This document shows, one piece after another, positions 1 through 12,166 of a stretch of DNA of 64,000 nucleotides. The translations under genes and the position numbers were made by a program. The notes beneath the pieces are model-generated. The model was not told the origin of the DNA. It saw only the letters and a list, made by a program, of their open reading frames with translations, and did no database searches. Each line of letters starts with the position of its first letter. Position 1 is the stretch's first letter. Source of the DNA: Sinisalibacter lacisalsi (GTDB lineage Bacteria; Pseudomonadota; Alphaproteobacteria; Rhodobacterales; Rhodobacteraceae); assembly GCF_014640115.1 (NCBI RefSeq), contig NZ_BMGI01000002.1, positions 372,001-436,000 on the forward strand, read 5' to 3'.

Positions 1-3348
<3,348 letters not shown>

Positions 3349-4062
3349 TCAGGCCCCCATCGCGAGCGGGCTGTCGATCTCGTCGGGCTCGGGATCGCGC
3401 AGCACGTAGCCGCGCCCCCAGACCGTTTCGATGTAATTGTCGCCGCCCGTCGCGGCGGCGAGCTTCTTGCGCAGCTTGCAGATGAACACGTCGATGATCT
3501 TGAGTTCGGGCTCGTCCATCCCGCCGTAGAGGTGATTGAGGAACATCTCCTTGGTCAGCGTGGTGCCCTTGCGCAGGCTCAGCAGTTCGAGCATCTGGTA
3601 TTCCTTGCCGGTGAGATGCACCTGCTTTCCCTCGACCTCGACCGACTTGGCATCGAGGTTCACCGCGATCTTGCCGGTGGCGATCACCGATTGCGCGTGC
3701 CCCTTGGAGCGGCGGATGATGGCATGGATCCGCGCCACCAGTTCCTCGCGGTGGAATGGTTTGGTCATGTAATCGTCGGCGCCGAACCCGAAACCCTTCA
3801 GCTTGTCCTCGGTATCGTCGGAGCCGGTGAGGATCAGGATCGGCGTGTCGATCCGGGCCGCGCGCAACTGGCGCAGAACCTCCATCCCGTTCATGTCGGG
3901 CAGGCCGAGATCGAGCAGGATCATGTCGTAATCGTAGAGCTTTGCGAGGTCGACGCCCTCTTCCCCGAGGTCCGTGGCATAGACGTTGAGGTTCGCGTGG
4001 GTGAGCATCAGCTCGATCGAGCGCGAGGTGGTGGGGTCATCTTCCACGAGCAGGATGCGCAT
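3349..4062 (-). CDS. ctrA: Cell-cycle response regulator CtrA
   Basis: OmpR-type response regulator, the alphaproteobacterial master regulator; in Rhodobacterales it mainly controls motility, gene-transfer-agent and cell-cycle genes. The 237 aa protein has a receiver domain with acidic pocket E7-D8-D9, phospho-acceptor D51 ([13 protein letters not shown]) and K in MTKPF, then a C-terminal winged helix ([38 protein letters not shown]) that is near-identical to known CtrA proteins. The C-terminal tail DSPLAMGA ends in small hydrophobic residues, as in CtrA proteins degraded by ClpXP. sciP lies immediately upstream on the same strand, and a CtrA-like box sits in the spacer, suggesting autoregulation. 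Confidence 0.97.
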   Translation of the reverse strand: MRILLVEDDPTTSRSIELMLTHANLNVYATDLGEEGVDLAKLYDYDMILLDLGLPDMNGMEVLRQLRAARIDTPILILTGSDDTEDKLKGFGFGADDYMTKPFHREELVARIHAIIRRSKGHAQSVIATGKIAVNLDAKSVEVEGKQVHLTGKEYQMLELLSLRKGTTLTKEMFLNHLYGGMDEPELKIIDVFICKLRKKLAAATGGDNYIETVWGRGYVLRDPEPDEIDSPLAMGA

Positions 4063-4117
4063 GGGCTTGTCTCCGCTATCAATCCGTTCTGTTGGTAAAC
4101 ACCTTGGCGGGTAAAGG

Positions 4118-4132
4118 TTAACGGCCCGTTAC
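4118..4132. promoter_or_regulatory. Candidate CtrA-binding box upstream of ctrA
   Basis: The spacer between sciP and ctrA holds TTAA-N7-TTAC (TTAACGGCCCGTTAC), one mismatch from the canonical TTAA-N7-TTAA CtrA full site. It lies 56 bp before the ctrA start codon, a position suited to autoregulation. Binding is inferred, not shown. Confidence 0.45.
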
Positions 4133-4159
4133 CGTTGCGGAACTTTTAGCGAAAACAAT

Positions 4160-4438
4160 CTAAGGTTGTCTATACCTCTGCACCTGCGTGGCCTTCAACG
4201 CCGCCTCGCCGTGCCGTTCCACCGCCTGCTGCCAGGCGGCGAACTCCTCCTCCGACAGGCCGTAGGTGGCAAGCGCCTCGGCCAGGGGAATCAGGCCATG
4301 AACCACACCGCGCACCACCGCGGCCTTGCGGCTGGCGACCCATCGCCGGGTGTGCGCAGGGGGCAGGTCCGCCCGCGTCATCATCGTGCCGTCGGGCAGG
4401 CGCACCGCACGCGGTCCATCGACTTTTTTCAGATACAT
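4160..4438 (-). CDS. sciP: CtrA inhibitor SciP (DUF1153)
   Basis: Small HTH protein that in Caulobacter binds CtrA and blocks transcription of CtrA-activated genes. This copy is 92 aa and starts MYLKKVDGPRAVRLPDG, the typical family N-terminus; the HTH-like region LAEALATYGLSEEEFAAWQ follows. I chose the ATG at 4438 over a TTG 33 bases upstream because AGGGAC precedes it at good spacing and homologs begin there. It is encoded just upstream of ctrA, 97 bp apart, so regulator and anti-regulator probably share control. Confidence 0.88.
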   Translation of the reverse strand: MYLKKVDGPRAVRLPDGTMMTRADLPPAHTRRWVASRKAAVVRGVVHGLIPLAEALATYGLSEEEFAAWQQAVERHGEAALKATQVQRYRQP

Positions 4439-4507
4439 CGGGCTGTCCCTCGTCGTCTGTGCCGGCGACAATCACGAAATCGGGTTAAGGCCCGGTGAAG
4501 CCCGGCC

Positions 4508-4535
4508 TTGTTGTTACGTCGAATTTTCCTATATT
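4508..4535 (+). promoter_or_regulatory. Candidate sigma-70 promoter for mnmA
   Basis: TTGTTG (4508-4513), a 16-base spacer, and TATATT (4530-4535) lie 27 bp before the mnmA start in an otherwise GC-rich region. Identified by eye only. Confidence 0.45.
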
Positions 4536-4561
4536 GCGTCGTTCACAGCGCGAGCCGAACC

Positions 4562-5716
4562 ATGACCATGAGCCTCACCGAAACACCCCTGAACTCGCTG
4601 GGCCTGCCCAAGGCCCCGGCCGAGACCCGCGTGGTCGTGGCGATGTCGGGCGGGGTGGATTCCTCGGTCGTGGCGGCGATGCTGAAGGACGAAGGCTACG
4701 ACGTGGTCGGCGTCACGCTGCAGCTTTACGATCATGGCGCGGCGCTGGCGAAGAAAAACGCCTGCTGTGCCGGGATCGACATTCACGATGCCCGCCGCGT
4801 GGCCGAGGAAATGGGCTTTCCCCATTACGTGCTTGATTACGAGAACATCTTCCGCGAGGCGGTGATCGACGAATTCGCCGACAGCTACCTCGCCGGCGCC
4901 ACGCCGGTGCCCTGCATCCGCTGCAACGAACGGGTCAAGTTCAAGGACCTGCTCGCCACCGCGCGCGATCTCGATGCCGATTGCATGGCCACCGGGCATT
5001 ACATCCAGCGCTTCGAGGGCCGCGACGGCCCGGAACTGCACAGCGCCGCCGACCCGGCGCGCGACCAGAGCTATTTCCTGTTCTCCACCACGCCGGAACA
5101 GCTCGACTTCCTGCGCTTCCCGCTCGGGCATCTGAAAACCAAGGACGAAACCCGGGCGCTGGCGCGCCGCTTCGGCCTCGAAGTCGCCGACAAGCCCGAC
5201 AGCCAGGACATCTGCTTCGTGCCGAACGGGGATTACGCCAGCGTGATCGAGAAGCTGCGCCCCGGTGCCGGCGCGCCGGGCGAGATCGTCGATACCGAGG
5301 GCCGGGTGCTCGGCCGCCACGAAGGCGTGATTCACTACACCATCGGCCAGCGCCGCGGGCTCGGGATCGGTGGCCTCACCGAGCCGCTCTACGTGGTGAA
5401 GCTCGATGTCGACAACGCCAGGGTGATCGTCGGGCCGAAGGAGTTGCTGGCCACAAGGATCGTGCCGGTGCGCGAGATCAACTGGCTGGGCGACGCCCCC
5501 TTCACCTCGCGGCCCGAATGGCGCCTGTCGGTGAAGGTGCGCTCGACCCGCCCGCCGCGCGAAGCCGTGGTCCGGCCGATCTCGGAGACCGAGGCGGAGG
5601 TGGAACTGCTTGCGCCGGAAGAAGGCGTGAGCCCCGGCCAGGCCTGCGTGTTCTACGCGCCCGAGGGCAGCCGGGTGTTCGGTGGCGGCTGGATCTGGAA
5701 GGGCCGCAGCGCCTGA
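4562..5716 (+). CDS. mnmA: tRNA-specific 2-thiouridylase MnmA
   Basis: Catalyses sulfur transfer to U34 of tRNA Lys, Glu and Gln, using ATP and a persulfide donor. The product is 384 aa. It has the PP-loop SGGVDSS (residues 29-35), the catalytic cysteine pair C121 (IRCNERVKF) and C218 ([10 protein letters not shown]), the tRNA/adenylate motif ATGHY, and the C-terminal beta-barrel. Starts at 4562 or 4568 are both possible; an ATG further upstream lies inside the predicted promoter and is rejected. Divergent from sciP and convergent with fabZ. Confidence 0.96.
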   Translation: MTMSLTETPLNSLGLPKAPAETRVVVAMSGGVDSSVVAAMLKDEGYDVVGVTLQLYDHGAALAKKNACCAGIDIHDARRVAEEMGFPHYVLDYENIFREAVIDEFADSYLAGATPVPCIRCNERVKFKDLLATARDLDADCMATGHYIQRFEGRDGPELHSAADPARDQSYFLFSTTPEQLDFLRFPLGHLKTKDETRALARRFGLEVADKPDSQDICFVPNGDYASVIEKLRPGAGAPGEIVDTEGRVLGRHEGVIHYTIGQRRGLGIGGLTEPLYVVKLDVDNARVIVGPKELLATRIVPVREINWLGDAPFTSRPEWRLSVKVRSTRPPREAVVRPISETEAEVELLAPEEGVSPGQACVFYAPEGSRVFGGGWIWKGRSA

Positions 5717-5736
5717 CCCGCTCTTTTCGGGTCAGG
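5712..5736. terminator. Hairpin between convergent mnmA and fabZ
   Basis: A perfect 9-bp stem (CCTGACCCG / CGGGTCAGG) with a 7-nt loop overlaps the mnmA stop codon. It is followed by an A-run on the plus strand, not a T-run, so it is not a textbook intrinsic terminator, but its location between convergent genes suits a transcription end or RNA-stabilising hairpin. Confidence 0.4.
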
Positions 5737-5754
5737 AAAAAACCGGCCCTGCCC

Positions 5755-6222
5755 TCAGGCCCCGCCGGCCAGGTCGATCATCGCCGAGAACTCGGCCTGG
5801 CACGCCACCTGGCCGTCGACCGTGGCCTTGCCGGCGAACTTCCACACCTTCGAACCGGGGCCGCCGCGCAGCGTGGTGATTTCCATCTTGAGCACGTCGC
5901 CCGGCACCACCTTGCGGCGGAACTTCACCCCGTCGATGCCCATGAAATACACCAGCGCGTTCTTGCCCACCAGATCGAGGCTGAGCGCCACCATCACCGC
6001 CGAGGTCTGCGCCATCGCCTCGACGATGGTCACCCCCGGCATGATCGGCGCCGCGGGGAAATGGCCTTGGAAATGCGGCTCGTTCACGGTGACCATCTTG
6101 ATCCCCACGGCGCTTTCGTTGGCGACGATATCCTCGACCCGGTCGACGAAGAGGAACGGGTAGCGGTGCGGAATGCAGCGCTTGATCAGGTCGATATCGG
6201 CCGTGGTGGGCACGTCGGTCAT
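5755..6222 (-). CDS. fabZ: 3-hydroxyacyl-ACP dehydratase FabZ
   Basis: Dehydrates 3-hydroxyacyl-ACP in fatty acid elongation. The hot-dog fold protein is 155 aa from the ATG at 6222, which is preceded by GAGGAG; an in-frame ATG six codons upstream lacks a good site. The catalytic segment [20 protein letters not shown] carries the His, and [10 protein letters not shown] is typical of the family N-terminus. It is the last gene of the envelope operon here; lpxD, lpxA and lpxB, which commonly flank fabZ in other proteobacteria, are not adjacent. Confidence 0.95.
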   Translation of the reverse strand: MTDVPTTADIDLIKRCIPHRYPFLFVDRVEDIVANESAVGIKMVTVNEPHFQGHFPAAPIMPGVTIVEAMAQTSAVMVALSLDLVGKNALVYFMGIDGVKFRRKVVPGDVLKMEITTLRGGPGSKVWKFAGKATVDGQVACQAEFSAMIDLAGGA

Positions 6223-6248
6223 GTCTGTCTCCTCGGGCATGGGCCGGA

Positions 6249-6893
6249 TCAGTCCCCGGTCGGGGTCGCGGGGGCGGGAATGCTGTCGAGCGGCGCGACG
6301 GGGTCGGGCTCGGCCGGCGACTCGGGGGCGTCGACGTCGCGGCCATCGCCGAGCACCGCGTCGGACCGAGCGATCGCCTCGTCGGTGATATCGACGTCGG
6401 CGGCGCTGAGCAGGATCGCCCGACGGTCAAGGATCAGCACCGCGCCGCGCTCGCGGACGATGGTTCCCAGGATCGGGCCGATCCGGTCGAAGAAGGTGGC
6501 CTGTGCATCCTCGATCTGGCGGCGCAGGTTGGCCTCGGCGGCCTCGCGTTCCTGACGCAGCGCCTGAACCTTTTCGTCGAAGGCGCGGGCGAGTTCGCGG
6601 AAAGCCTCAGGCTCGAGGGTTTCCCGTTGCTGGGTGAGGTTGCGCTCTTCCTCCTCGAGCGCGGCTTCGATCTTGCGCGTCTCCGCCGCCATCGCGCTCG
6701 ACGCCGCCTCCAGCTCGCGGTTCACCCTCTGCCCGAAGTCTGTTTCTGCGAAAAGCCGGTCGCGATCCACGGTCAGGATCGGCGAGATCACCCGCCCAAG
6801 CGCCTGCGCCTGCGCCGGCCCGGCGGCCGGCAGGCAGAACACGAGCGTCAGGAGAAGCGCCAGCGCGCGGGGAAACCCAAGCCAGCCGCCCAT
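6249..6893 (-). CDS. OmpH/Skp family periplasmic chaperone
   Basis: Periplasmic holdase delivering outer-membrane proteins to the Bam complex. The 214 aa product starts at the ATG at 6893 (a longer open frame upstream is antisense-like noise), with a signal peptide ([19 protein letters not shown], cleavage near AQA). A charged coiled-coil tentacle of repeated E/R/K heptads follows (about residues 50-130), then the family core [16 protein letters not shown]. The C-terminal tail is rich in Asp, Pro and Ala, unlike E. coli Skp, as in alphaproteobacterial OmpH. Ten bases separate it from bamA. Confidence 0.88.
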   Translation of the reverse strand: MGGWLGFPRALALLLTLVFCLPAAGPAQAQALGRVISPILTVDRDRLFAETDFGQRVNRELEAASSAMAAETRKIEAALEEEERNLTQQRETLEPEAFRELARAFDEKVQALRQEREAAEANLRRQIEDAQATFFDRIGPILGTIVRERGAVLILDRRAILLSAADVDITDEAIARSDAVLGDGRDVDAPESPAEPDPVAPLDSIPAPATPTGD

Positions 6894-6903
6894 CGGATGC
6901 CGC

Positions 6904-9240
6904 TCAGAAGCCGGTCGAGATCGACACGCCGAAACGCTGCTCGACATCGTAGGCCTGCTTGCGCACCGGGTAGGCATAGGAGAAGCGCAGCGGGCCGATC
7001 GGGGTATCCCAATACAGCGCGGCACCGACCGAGGCGCGCAGATAGAAATCGTCATCCACCCCCGGCGAGTTGTCGAGCCCGAAGACCGAGCCGACATGGC
7101 CGAAGACGCCGGCGGAAATGCCGTATTCCTCCGGCAGCCCGATCGGGAATTGCGCCTCGAGCCGCGCGGCGCCGAAGTAGTTGCCGCCGAGCGCGTCATC
7201 ATCCGTCGCCGCAAGGTCGCGCGGCCCCATGCCGGAGCCGGCGAAGCCCAACACCTGGTCGGGGCTCATCATGAAGCGGTCGACGATCCGCGAGCCGTTG
7301 CCGCCCACGCTGACCAGCGCCCCGCCTTCGACGGTGGCCGAGAGGGTGATTTCCTCGTTCATCGCCTTGGTGGTGAAGTTGGCCAGTGCCGTGCTCTTCA
7401 CATACTGGTTGTCGGCGCCAAGCCCGCCGACGTCGCCGGTGAACCGCGCGAAGAAGAAACTCGGGCTCGCCAACCCGTCGCGACGGGTGTCGTAGGTGTA
7501 GGTGAAGCCGCCGCCGCCGCCGAACTGCAGGCCGCGCGCCTCTTCCGCGAGGATCGTCGCCGAATCGCCGGTGTAGTTGTAGATGTCCGAAAGTTCGCCC
7601 TTGCCGCGCACCCGGAGGCGCCCGGTTTCGCTGAGCGGGAACTCCAGCGACAATTCGGCATTGCCCGACCGGGTGTCGAACAAGCCGCTCGCCCAGGTCG
7701 TCTCGTTGTACATCGCGTTGACGCCGAGGCGCAGATCGCGCCCGAACAGGTTCGGTTCGGCGAAGGCGAAACCATAGGTGCGCTTGTCGAGGCCACCCGA
7801 GAAATCGATGCTGAGATACTGGCCGCGGCCAAGGAAGTTGCGTTCGGAGAACGACAGCATGAAGCCAATGCCCTCGCCGAGCGCGTAGGTGCCGCCGACC
7901 GAGAACGAGCCGGTGCCCTGTTCTTCGACGTCCACGTCGACAACAACGGTGTCGGGCGAGGTGCCCGGGCGGGCCTGCACGTCGACGTTGGCGAAATACC
8001 CCAGTGCCCGGATCCGCTCCGCCGCGGCGCGAATGGCGCGCGGGTTGAACGGGTCGCCCTCAACGGTGGTGAACTGGCTGCGCACGACCCGGTCCAGCGT
8101 GGTGGCGTTGCCTTCGATGTCGATCCGCTCGACGACGATTCGCGGGCCGCGCACGATCGCGAACTCGATGTCGAGCGTGCCGTCGCGCTCGTTGCGTGTC
8201 ACCCGCGGGTCGACGCGCACGAAGCCGTAGCCCTGCTGCTGCGCTTCCTTTTCCATCCGCGCGATGGCGCGTTCCACCACCGCCGGGTTGTAGGTGCTGC
8301 CGGAGCCGATCCGCGCAAGGCCCTCGAACCCGGCCGCGTCGATACCCTCGACCTCCGAGACCGTGGTGATCTCGCCGAAGCTGAACTTCTGGCCTTCGCG
8401 GATCTCGTAGCTGACGAAATAGGCGTCTTCTTGTGCCGGCACTTCGGAGGTGACCGCCACGGCGTCGAAATCGACGTAGCCGCGCGAGGCGTAGAAATCG
8501 CTCAGCAGCTGTTTGTCGAATTCCACCCGGTCGGGATCGAACGTGTCGTTCGAGATCAGGAAGCGCAGGATGCCGGCCTGTTTCGATTCGATCACCCGGC
8601 GCAGGCGGCCGTCGGAGAAGGCGCGGTTGCCGGTGAAGGTGATGCGTTCGATGTCGGAGTTCTTGCCCTCGACCACTTCGAACACCAGGTCGACCCGGTT
8701 CTGCGGCCGGCGAATGATGCGCGGGGTGACCTGAGCGGCGATCCGGCCCTTTTCGCCATAGGCCTCGGCGATCGTCTGCGCGTCGCGCTCGGCCACCGCC
8801 GGGTTGAACACGTAGCGGGCCCGCGATTGCAGCAGTTCGAGCAGCTCGTCGTCCTTGAGCCGCTTGTTGCCCTCGATGTTGATCCGGTTGATCAGCGGGA
8901 ACTCGGTGACCTTCACCACCAGCGTTGCGCCGCGCGGGATGATCTCGACCTTGTCGAACAGCCCCGAGGCCACCAGGCGCTGGTAGGCGTCGTTCAATTC
9001 GCCCGCGCTCACCTGCTCGCCCCGGCCGAATCCGAGGTAGCTCATCACCGTGCTGGCCTGAATCGCGTTAAGCCCCTCGATCTGCACCGAGTTGAACGCG
9101 TAGCTCTGCGCATGGCCTACCCCGGGGAACGCAACCGAAGCCGCTGAAAATCCGAGGAAAACGGCCATCACCGCCGGTTTCAGAACCGAAGTGGAGAGAA
9201 GCGCTTTACGGGCTTCGACGTGCCGCTCGTTATACGTCAT
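6904..9240 (-). CDS. bamA: Outer membrane protein assembly factor BamA
   Basis: Core of the Bam machine that inserts beta-barrel proteins into the outer membrane. The 778 aa protein starts at the ATG at 9240 and has a long signal peptide ending around GHAQS. About five POTRA repeats (residues ~45-400; e.g. YAFNSVQIEGLNAI, INRINIEGNKRLKDDELLE) precede a 16-strand barrel with the RF-containing region (GPLRFSYAYPV) and the C-terminal insertion signal ending in phenylalanine (SISTGF). It follows rseP and a small membrane protein, but a terminator and promoter upstream suggest independent expression. Confidence 0.97.
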   Translation of the reverse strand: MTYNERHVEARKALLSTSVLKPAVMAVFLGFSAASVAFPGVGHAQSYAFNSVQIEGLNAIQASTVMSYLGFGRGEQVSAGELNDAYQRLVASGLFDKVEIIPRGATLVVKVTEFPLINRINIEGNKRLKDDELLELLQSRARYVFNPAVAERDAQTIAEAYGEKGRIAAQVTPRIIRRPQNRVDLVFEVVEGKNSDIERITFTGNRAFSDGRLRRVIESKQAGILRFLISNDTFDPDRVEFDKQLLSDFYASRGYVDFDAVAVTSEVPAQEDAYFVSYEIREGQKFSFGEITTVSEVEGIDAAGFEGLARIGSGSTYNPAVVERAIARMEKEAQQQGYGFVRVDPRVTRNERDGTLDIEFAIVRGPRIVVERIDIEGNATTLDRVVRSQFTTVEGDPFNPRAIRAAAERIRALGYFANVDVQARPGTSPDTVVVDVDVEEQGTGSFSVGGTYALGEGIGFMLSFSERNFLGRGQYLSIDFSGGLDKRTYGFAFAEPNLFGRDLRLGVNAMYNETTWASGLFDTRSGNAELSLEFPLSETGRLRVRGKGELSDIYNYTGDSATILAEEARGLQFGGGGGFTYTYDTRRDGLASPSFFFARFTGDVGGLGADNQYVKSTALANFTTKAMNEEITLSATVEGGALVSVGGNGSRIVDRFMMSPDQVLGFAGSGMGPRDLAATDDDALGGNYFGAARLEAQFPIGLPEEYGISAGVFGHVGSVFGLDNSPGVDDDFYLRASVGAALYWDTPIGPLRFSYAYPVRKQAYDVEQRFGVSISTGF

Positions 9241-9277
9241 GTTGTTGTCACCCACACAGACATCCCAGTCCCTTGTG

Positions 9278-9306
9278 TCGATACCGGTAAAGGGCGCGCG
9301 AGTCAA
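9278..9306 (-). promoter_or_regulatory. Candidate sigma-70 promoter for bamA
   Basis: On the minus strand TTGACT (9306-9301), a 17-base spacer, and TATCGA (9283-9278) lie ~38 bp upstream of the bamA ATG and just downstream of a terminator-like hairpin. Confidence 0.5.
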
Positions 9307-9314
9307 AGCGTCTC

Positions 9315-9347
9315 AAGAGAAAGGCGCGCAAGCTGTTGCCGCGCGCC
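9315..9347 (-). terminator. Intrinsic terminator after the small membrane gene, before bamA
   Basis: On the minus strand a perfect 7-bp stem GGCGCGC / GCGCGCC (11-nt loop) is followed by CTTTCTCTTG, a pyrimidine-rich tail. It would end or attenuate the upstream operon before bamA. Confidence 0.55.
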
Positions 9348-9396
9348 CATAATCAATGTTTGCAAGTTCCGCGCCGGGGGTCGCCCCGGCCACGCC

Positions 9397-9528
9397 TCAG
9401 TTCAGCAGGTTGCCGACGTAGGAGCCCGCGACGAGCGCGAAAGCGATGGTCGCGCCGTAAAGCAGGCGATCCCAGTTGAGGTTCATCAGAAGGGAAAGGC
9501 TGCGATAGCCTTGCTGCACATGTTCCAT
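9397..9528 (-). CDS. Small single-pass membrane protein between rseP and bamA
   Basis: A 43 aa frame starting at the ATG at 9528 with GGAG seven bases upstream. It has a short amphipathic start (MEHVQQGYRSLSLLMNLNWD) and one transmembrane helix (LLYGATIAFALVAGSYVG). It sits in the 393-bp gap between rseP and bamA on the same strand, and a terminator-like hairpin follows it. Function unknown. The good ribosome site and clean helix argue that it is real; no family name can be assigned. Confidence 0.6.
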   Translation of the reverse strand: MEHVQQGYRSLSLLMNLNWDRLLYGATIAFALVAGSYVGNLLN

Positions 9529-9633
9529 AAGTCCGCTCCGGTTTCGAGGTGCCGTCACACCGCCGAATCTGCGTGCCGAATGTGACGGCAGACGCCCCGA
9601 AATTGGGCATTTTCGAGGCATCGGGGCATGGGA

Positions 9634-10971
9634 TCAACAGGTGAGGTCGTTGAACAGCCCCAGCATCATGATGCCCAGCACCAGCGCCAGGCCGAGCATC
9701 GTCAACAGGCTCAGCACCCGGTCCGACGGCGCGCGCCCGGTGAGCGCCTCCCAGGCGTGGAACATCAGGTGGCCGCCGTCGAGCACCGGGATCGGGAACA
9801 GGTTGAGAAGCCCGATCGCGGTAGAGAGCACGGCGACGAACCAGATGAAGTTGCCCACACCCTGGCTGGCCGCCTCGCCCGAGGTGTCGGCGATGGTGAT
9901 CACGCCGCGCAGGTTGCACGACGAGATCGCGCCGGTGATCATGTGCCAGATCCCCGACAGCGAGGCGCGAATGATGTAGGCCACCTGCCCCGCCCCGGCC
10001 GAGATCGCCTCGCCGACGCCGGGCCGGTCGGTCGCGGGTTCGAACACCAGCCCGCCGGAAACGCCGATCAGCCAGCGGGTTTCATAGCTGCCGTCGGCCA
10101 GCGGCAGATCCACCCGGCGCGGCGCAAGCGTCAGCTCGATTCGCTCGCCGCCCCGGTTGATCCCGAGCGCGATTTCGGCGCCGTCACCGGTGCTGACGAT
10201 CTCGCGCAGGTCTTCGAAGGTGGCCACCGGCTGGCCGTCGATGGTTTCGATCAGGTCGCCCACCTTCAGCCCCGCGTCGGAAGCCGCCGATTGCGGGTTC
10301 ACGCCATCGACGATCGGCGGATAGGGGTGGAGCGCCTCGATCCGGGTTTCCACCCCGTCGCGGCGCACCGTCCATTCCAGCGGGCTTTGCGCCGGCAGGT
10401 CTTCGACGAAGGCGCCGAACCCCTCCAGCGTGGGTGTTTCACGTCCGGCGATGGCGAGAATCTCGTCGCCCGGTTGCAGCGTGCCCTCGAGGCCCGCCAC
10501 CGGCTTGAGCTTGGCCACCGTCAGCGGATCGGAGGCCACCCCGGTCCAGAACGCCATCACGGTGAAGATCACCGCCGAGAAGATGAAGTTGATCACCGGC
10601 CCCGCCGCCACCGTGGCCGAGCGCGCCCAGAGCGGCGCGCCGTGCAGGGTGGCGCGGCGCTCGGCCGCGTCCATCTCTCCCAGCGCCGCTTCGTCGGCCG
10701 AGCCGGAGGCGGCGTTGGCGTCGCCGTGGAACCGCACGTAACCGCCGATAGGCAAGGCCGCGATCTGCCAGCGTGTGCCGCGCTTGTCGGTGCGGCTCAT
10801 CAGCACCGGGCCGGCGCCGATGGAGAACACGTCGGCCTTGATGCCGGACCAGCGCCCGACGATGTAATGGCCGAATTCATGCACGAAGACGATCGGGATC
10901 AGCGCCAGAAGAAAGGCGATGATGGTCAGCGCAAGGTTGCCGAATGACGGAATCAGGCCTGCCAGATCCAC
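9634..10971 (-). CDS. rseP: RIP metalloprotease RseP (site-2 protease)
   Basis: Intramembrane zinc protease of the M50 family, which cuts anti-sigma factors and cleared signal peptides. The 445 aa protein has the zinc motif HEFGH (residues 31-35) in the first helix, PDZ domain(s) in the middle (e.g. VNPQSAASDAGLKVGDLIETI), and the second zinc motif PVLDGGH near the C-terminal helices. The start is GTG at 10971 with AGGAGG upstream. It lies between dxr and bamA, the standard alphaproteobacterial order. Confidence 0.95.
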   Translation of the reverse strand: MDLAGLIPSFGNLALTIIAFLLALIPIVFVHEFGHYIVGRWSGIKADVFSIGAGPVLMSRTDKRGTRWQIAALPIGGYVRFHGDANAASGSADEAALGEMDAAERRATLHGAPLWARSATVAAGPVINFIFSAVIFTVMAFWTGVASDPLTVAKLKPVAGLEGTLQPGDEILAIAGRETPTLEGFGAFVEDLPAQSPLEWTVRRDGVETRIEALHPYPPIVDGVNPQSAASDAGLKVGDLIETIDGQPVATFEDLREIVSTGDGAEIALGINRGGERIELTLAPRRVDLPLADGSYETRWLIGVSGGLVFEPATDRPGVGEAISAGAGQVAYIIRASLSGIWHMITGAISSCNLRGVITIADTSGEAASQGVGNFIWFVAVLSTAIGLLNLFPIPVLDGGHLMFHAWEALTGRAPSDRVLSLLTMLGLALVLGIMMLGLFNDLTC

Positions 10972-10993
10972 GAATGCCTCCTGTCTGCCGGGC

Positions 10994-12166
10994 TCAGGCC
11001 CCGGTCTCGATGATGTTGCGTGCGGTCATGCGTGCCATGTCGTCCGCGGCGCGCACGTTATCAAGAGTAATCTCGGCATGAATAAGGCCATGGTCGGCTG
11101 ACAAGCGCGTGAGCACCTCCTCGACCACCTCAGACATCCGCACGAAATTGATCCGCCCGGCGATGAACCCGTCGAGCGCCGTTTCCTTGGCGGCGTTGAA
11201 CACCGCGCCCGAAAGGCCACCCTCGGCCATGACCTCGCGCGCCAGCCTGAGCGCCGGCCAGCGCCGCTCGTCGGGGGCGCGAAACTCGAGTCTGCCGATC
11301 TGCGCCAGATCGAGCCGGTCAACCGGCACGTGCCGCCGCGCGGGCCAATGCAGCGCGTAGCCGATGGCGTGGCGCATGTCGGCCGGGCCGACGTGAGCCA
11401 TCAGCGCGCCGTCGTTGAAGCCGACCAGCGCATGCACCAGCGATTGCGGATGCACCAGAACCTCGATCTTCTCCGGGTCCACCCCGAAGAATTCACGGGT
11501 TTCGATCAGTTCCAGCGCCTTGTTGAACATCGAGGCCGAATCGATGGTGATGCGCTGGCCCATGTCCCAGTTCGGGTGCGACGAGGCCTGTTCCAGTGTC
11601 GCCTCGGCGAGCTTCTCGAGCGGCCAGTCGCGGAACGCGCCGCCGGAGGCGGTGATGATGATCCGCTCGACGGCGTCGATCTCTTCGCCCACCAGCCCCT
11701 GGAACACCGCCGAATGCTCGCTGTCGACCGGCAGCAGGCGCGCGCCGTGCTTGCGGGCCGTGGCCAGCACCAGCGGCCCGGCGGTGACGAGGCTTTCCTT
11801 GTTGGCCAGCGCCAGCGTCGCACCTTGTTCGAGCGCGGCCAGCCCCGGCGGCAGGCCGGCGGCGCCAACGATGGCGCTCATCACCCAGTCGGCCGGACGG
11901 CGCGCGGCCTCCTCGATCGCAGCCTCGCCCGCGGCGGCCTCGATCCCGGTGCCCGCGAGCCGCGCCCGCAGCTCCTCCAGGTTTTCCTCGTGCGCCGTCA
12001 CCGCCACCTCGGCCCCAAGCGCCCTGGCCTGCTGCGCCAGCCGGGCGACGTTGTGCCCGCCGGTCAGCGCCACCACCTCGTAGGCCTCCGGATCGCGGTG
12101 GATCAGGTCGATCGTGCTTTCGCCGATCGACCCGGTGGCGCCGAATATGGAAATGCGTCGCGTCAT
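10994..12166 (-). CDS. dxr: 1-deoxy-D-xylulose 5-phosphate reductoisomerase
   Basis: Second enzyme of the MEP isoprenoid pathway, converting DXP to MEP with NADPH. It is 390 aa. The NADPH-binding motif GATGSIG is at residues 9-15, metal/substrate residues are in PVDSEHSAVFQ, and SASGGAFRD-like ITASGGAFRDW and the C-terminal FNAAKE segment are present. The ATG at 12166 overlaps the cdsA stop (ATGA). Products feed the undecaprenyl synthesis encoded by uppS two genes upstream. Confidence 0.96.
   Translation of the reverse strand: MTRRISIFGATGSIGESTIDLIHRDPEAYEVVALTGGHNVARLAQQARALGAEVAVTAHEENLEELRARLAGTGIEAAAGEAAIEEAARRPADWVMSAIVGAAGLPPGLAALEQGATLALANKESLVTAGPLVLATARKHGARLLPVDSEHSAVFQGLVGEEIDAVERIIITASGGAFRDWPLEKLAEATLEQASSHPNWDMGQRITIDSASMFNKALELIETREFFGVDPEKIEVLVHPQSLVHALVGFNDGALMAHVGPADMRHAIGYALHWPARRHVPVDRLDLAQIGRLEFRAPDERRWPALRLAREVMAEGGLSGAVFNAAKETALDGFIAGRINFVRMSEVVEEVLTRLSADHGLIHAEITLDNVRAADDMARMTARNIIETGA

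Noticed and set aside
6634-9147. 837-codon open frame opposite bamA
   Set aside because: Antisense shadow; the minus strand encodes a clear BamA with POTRA and barrel motifs.
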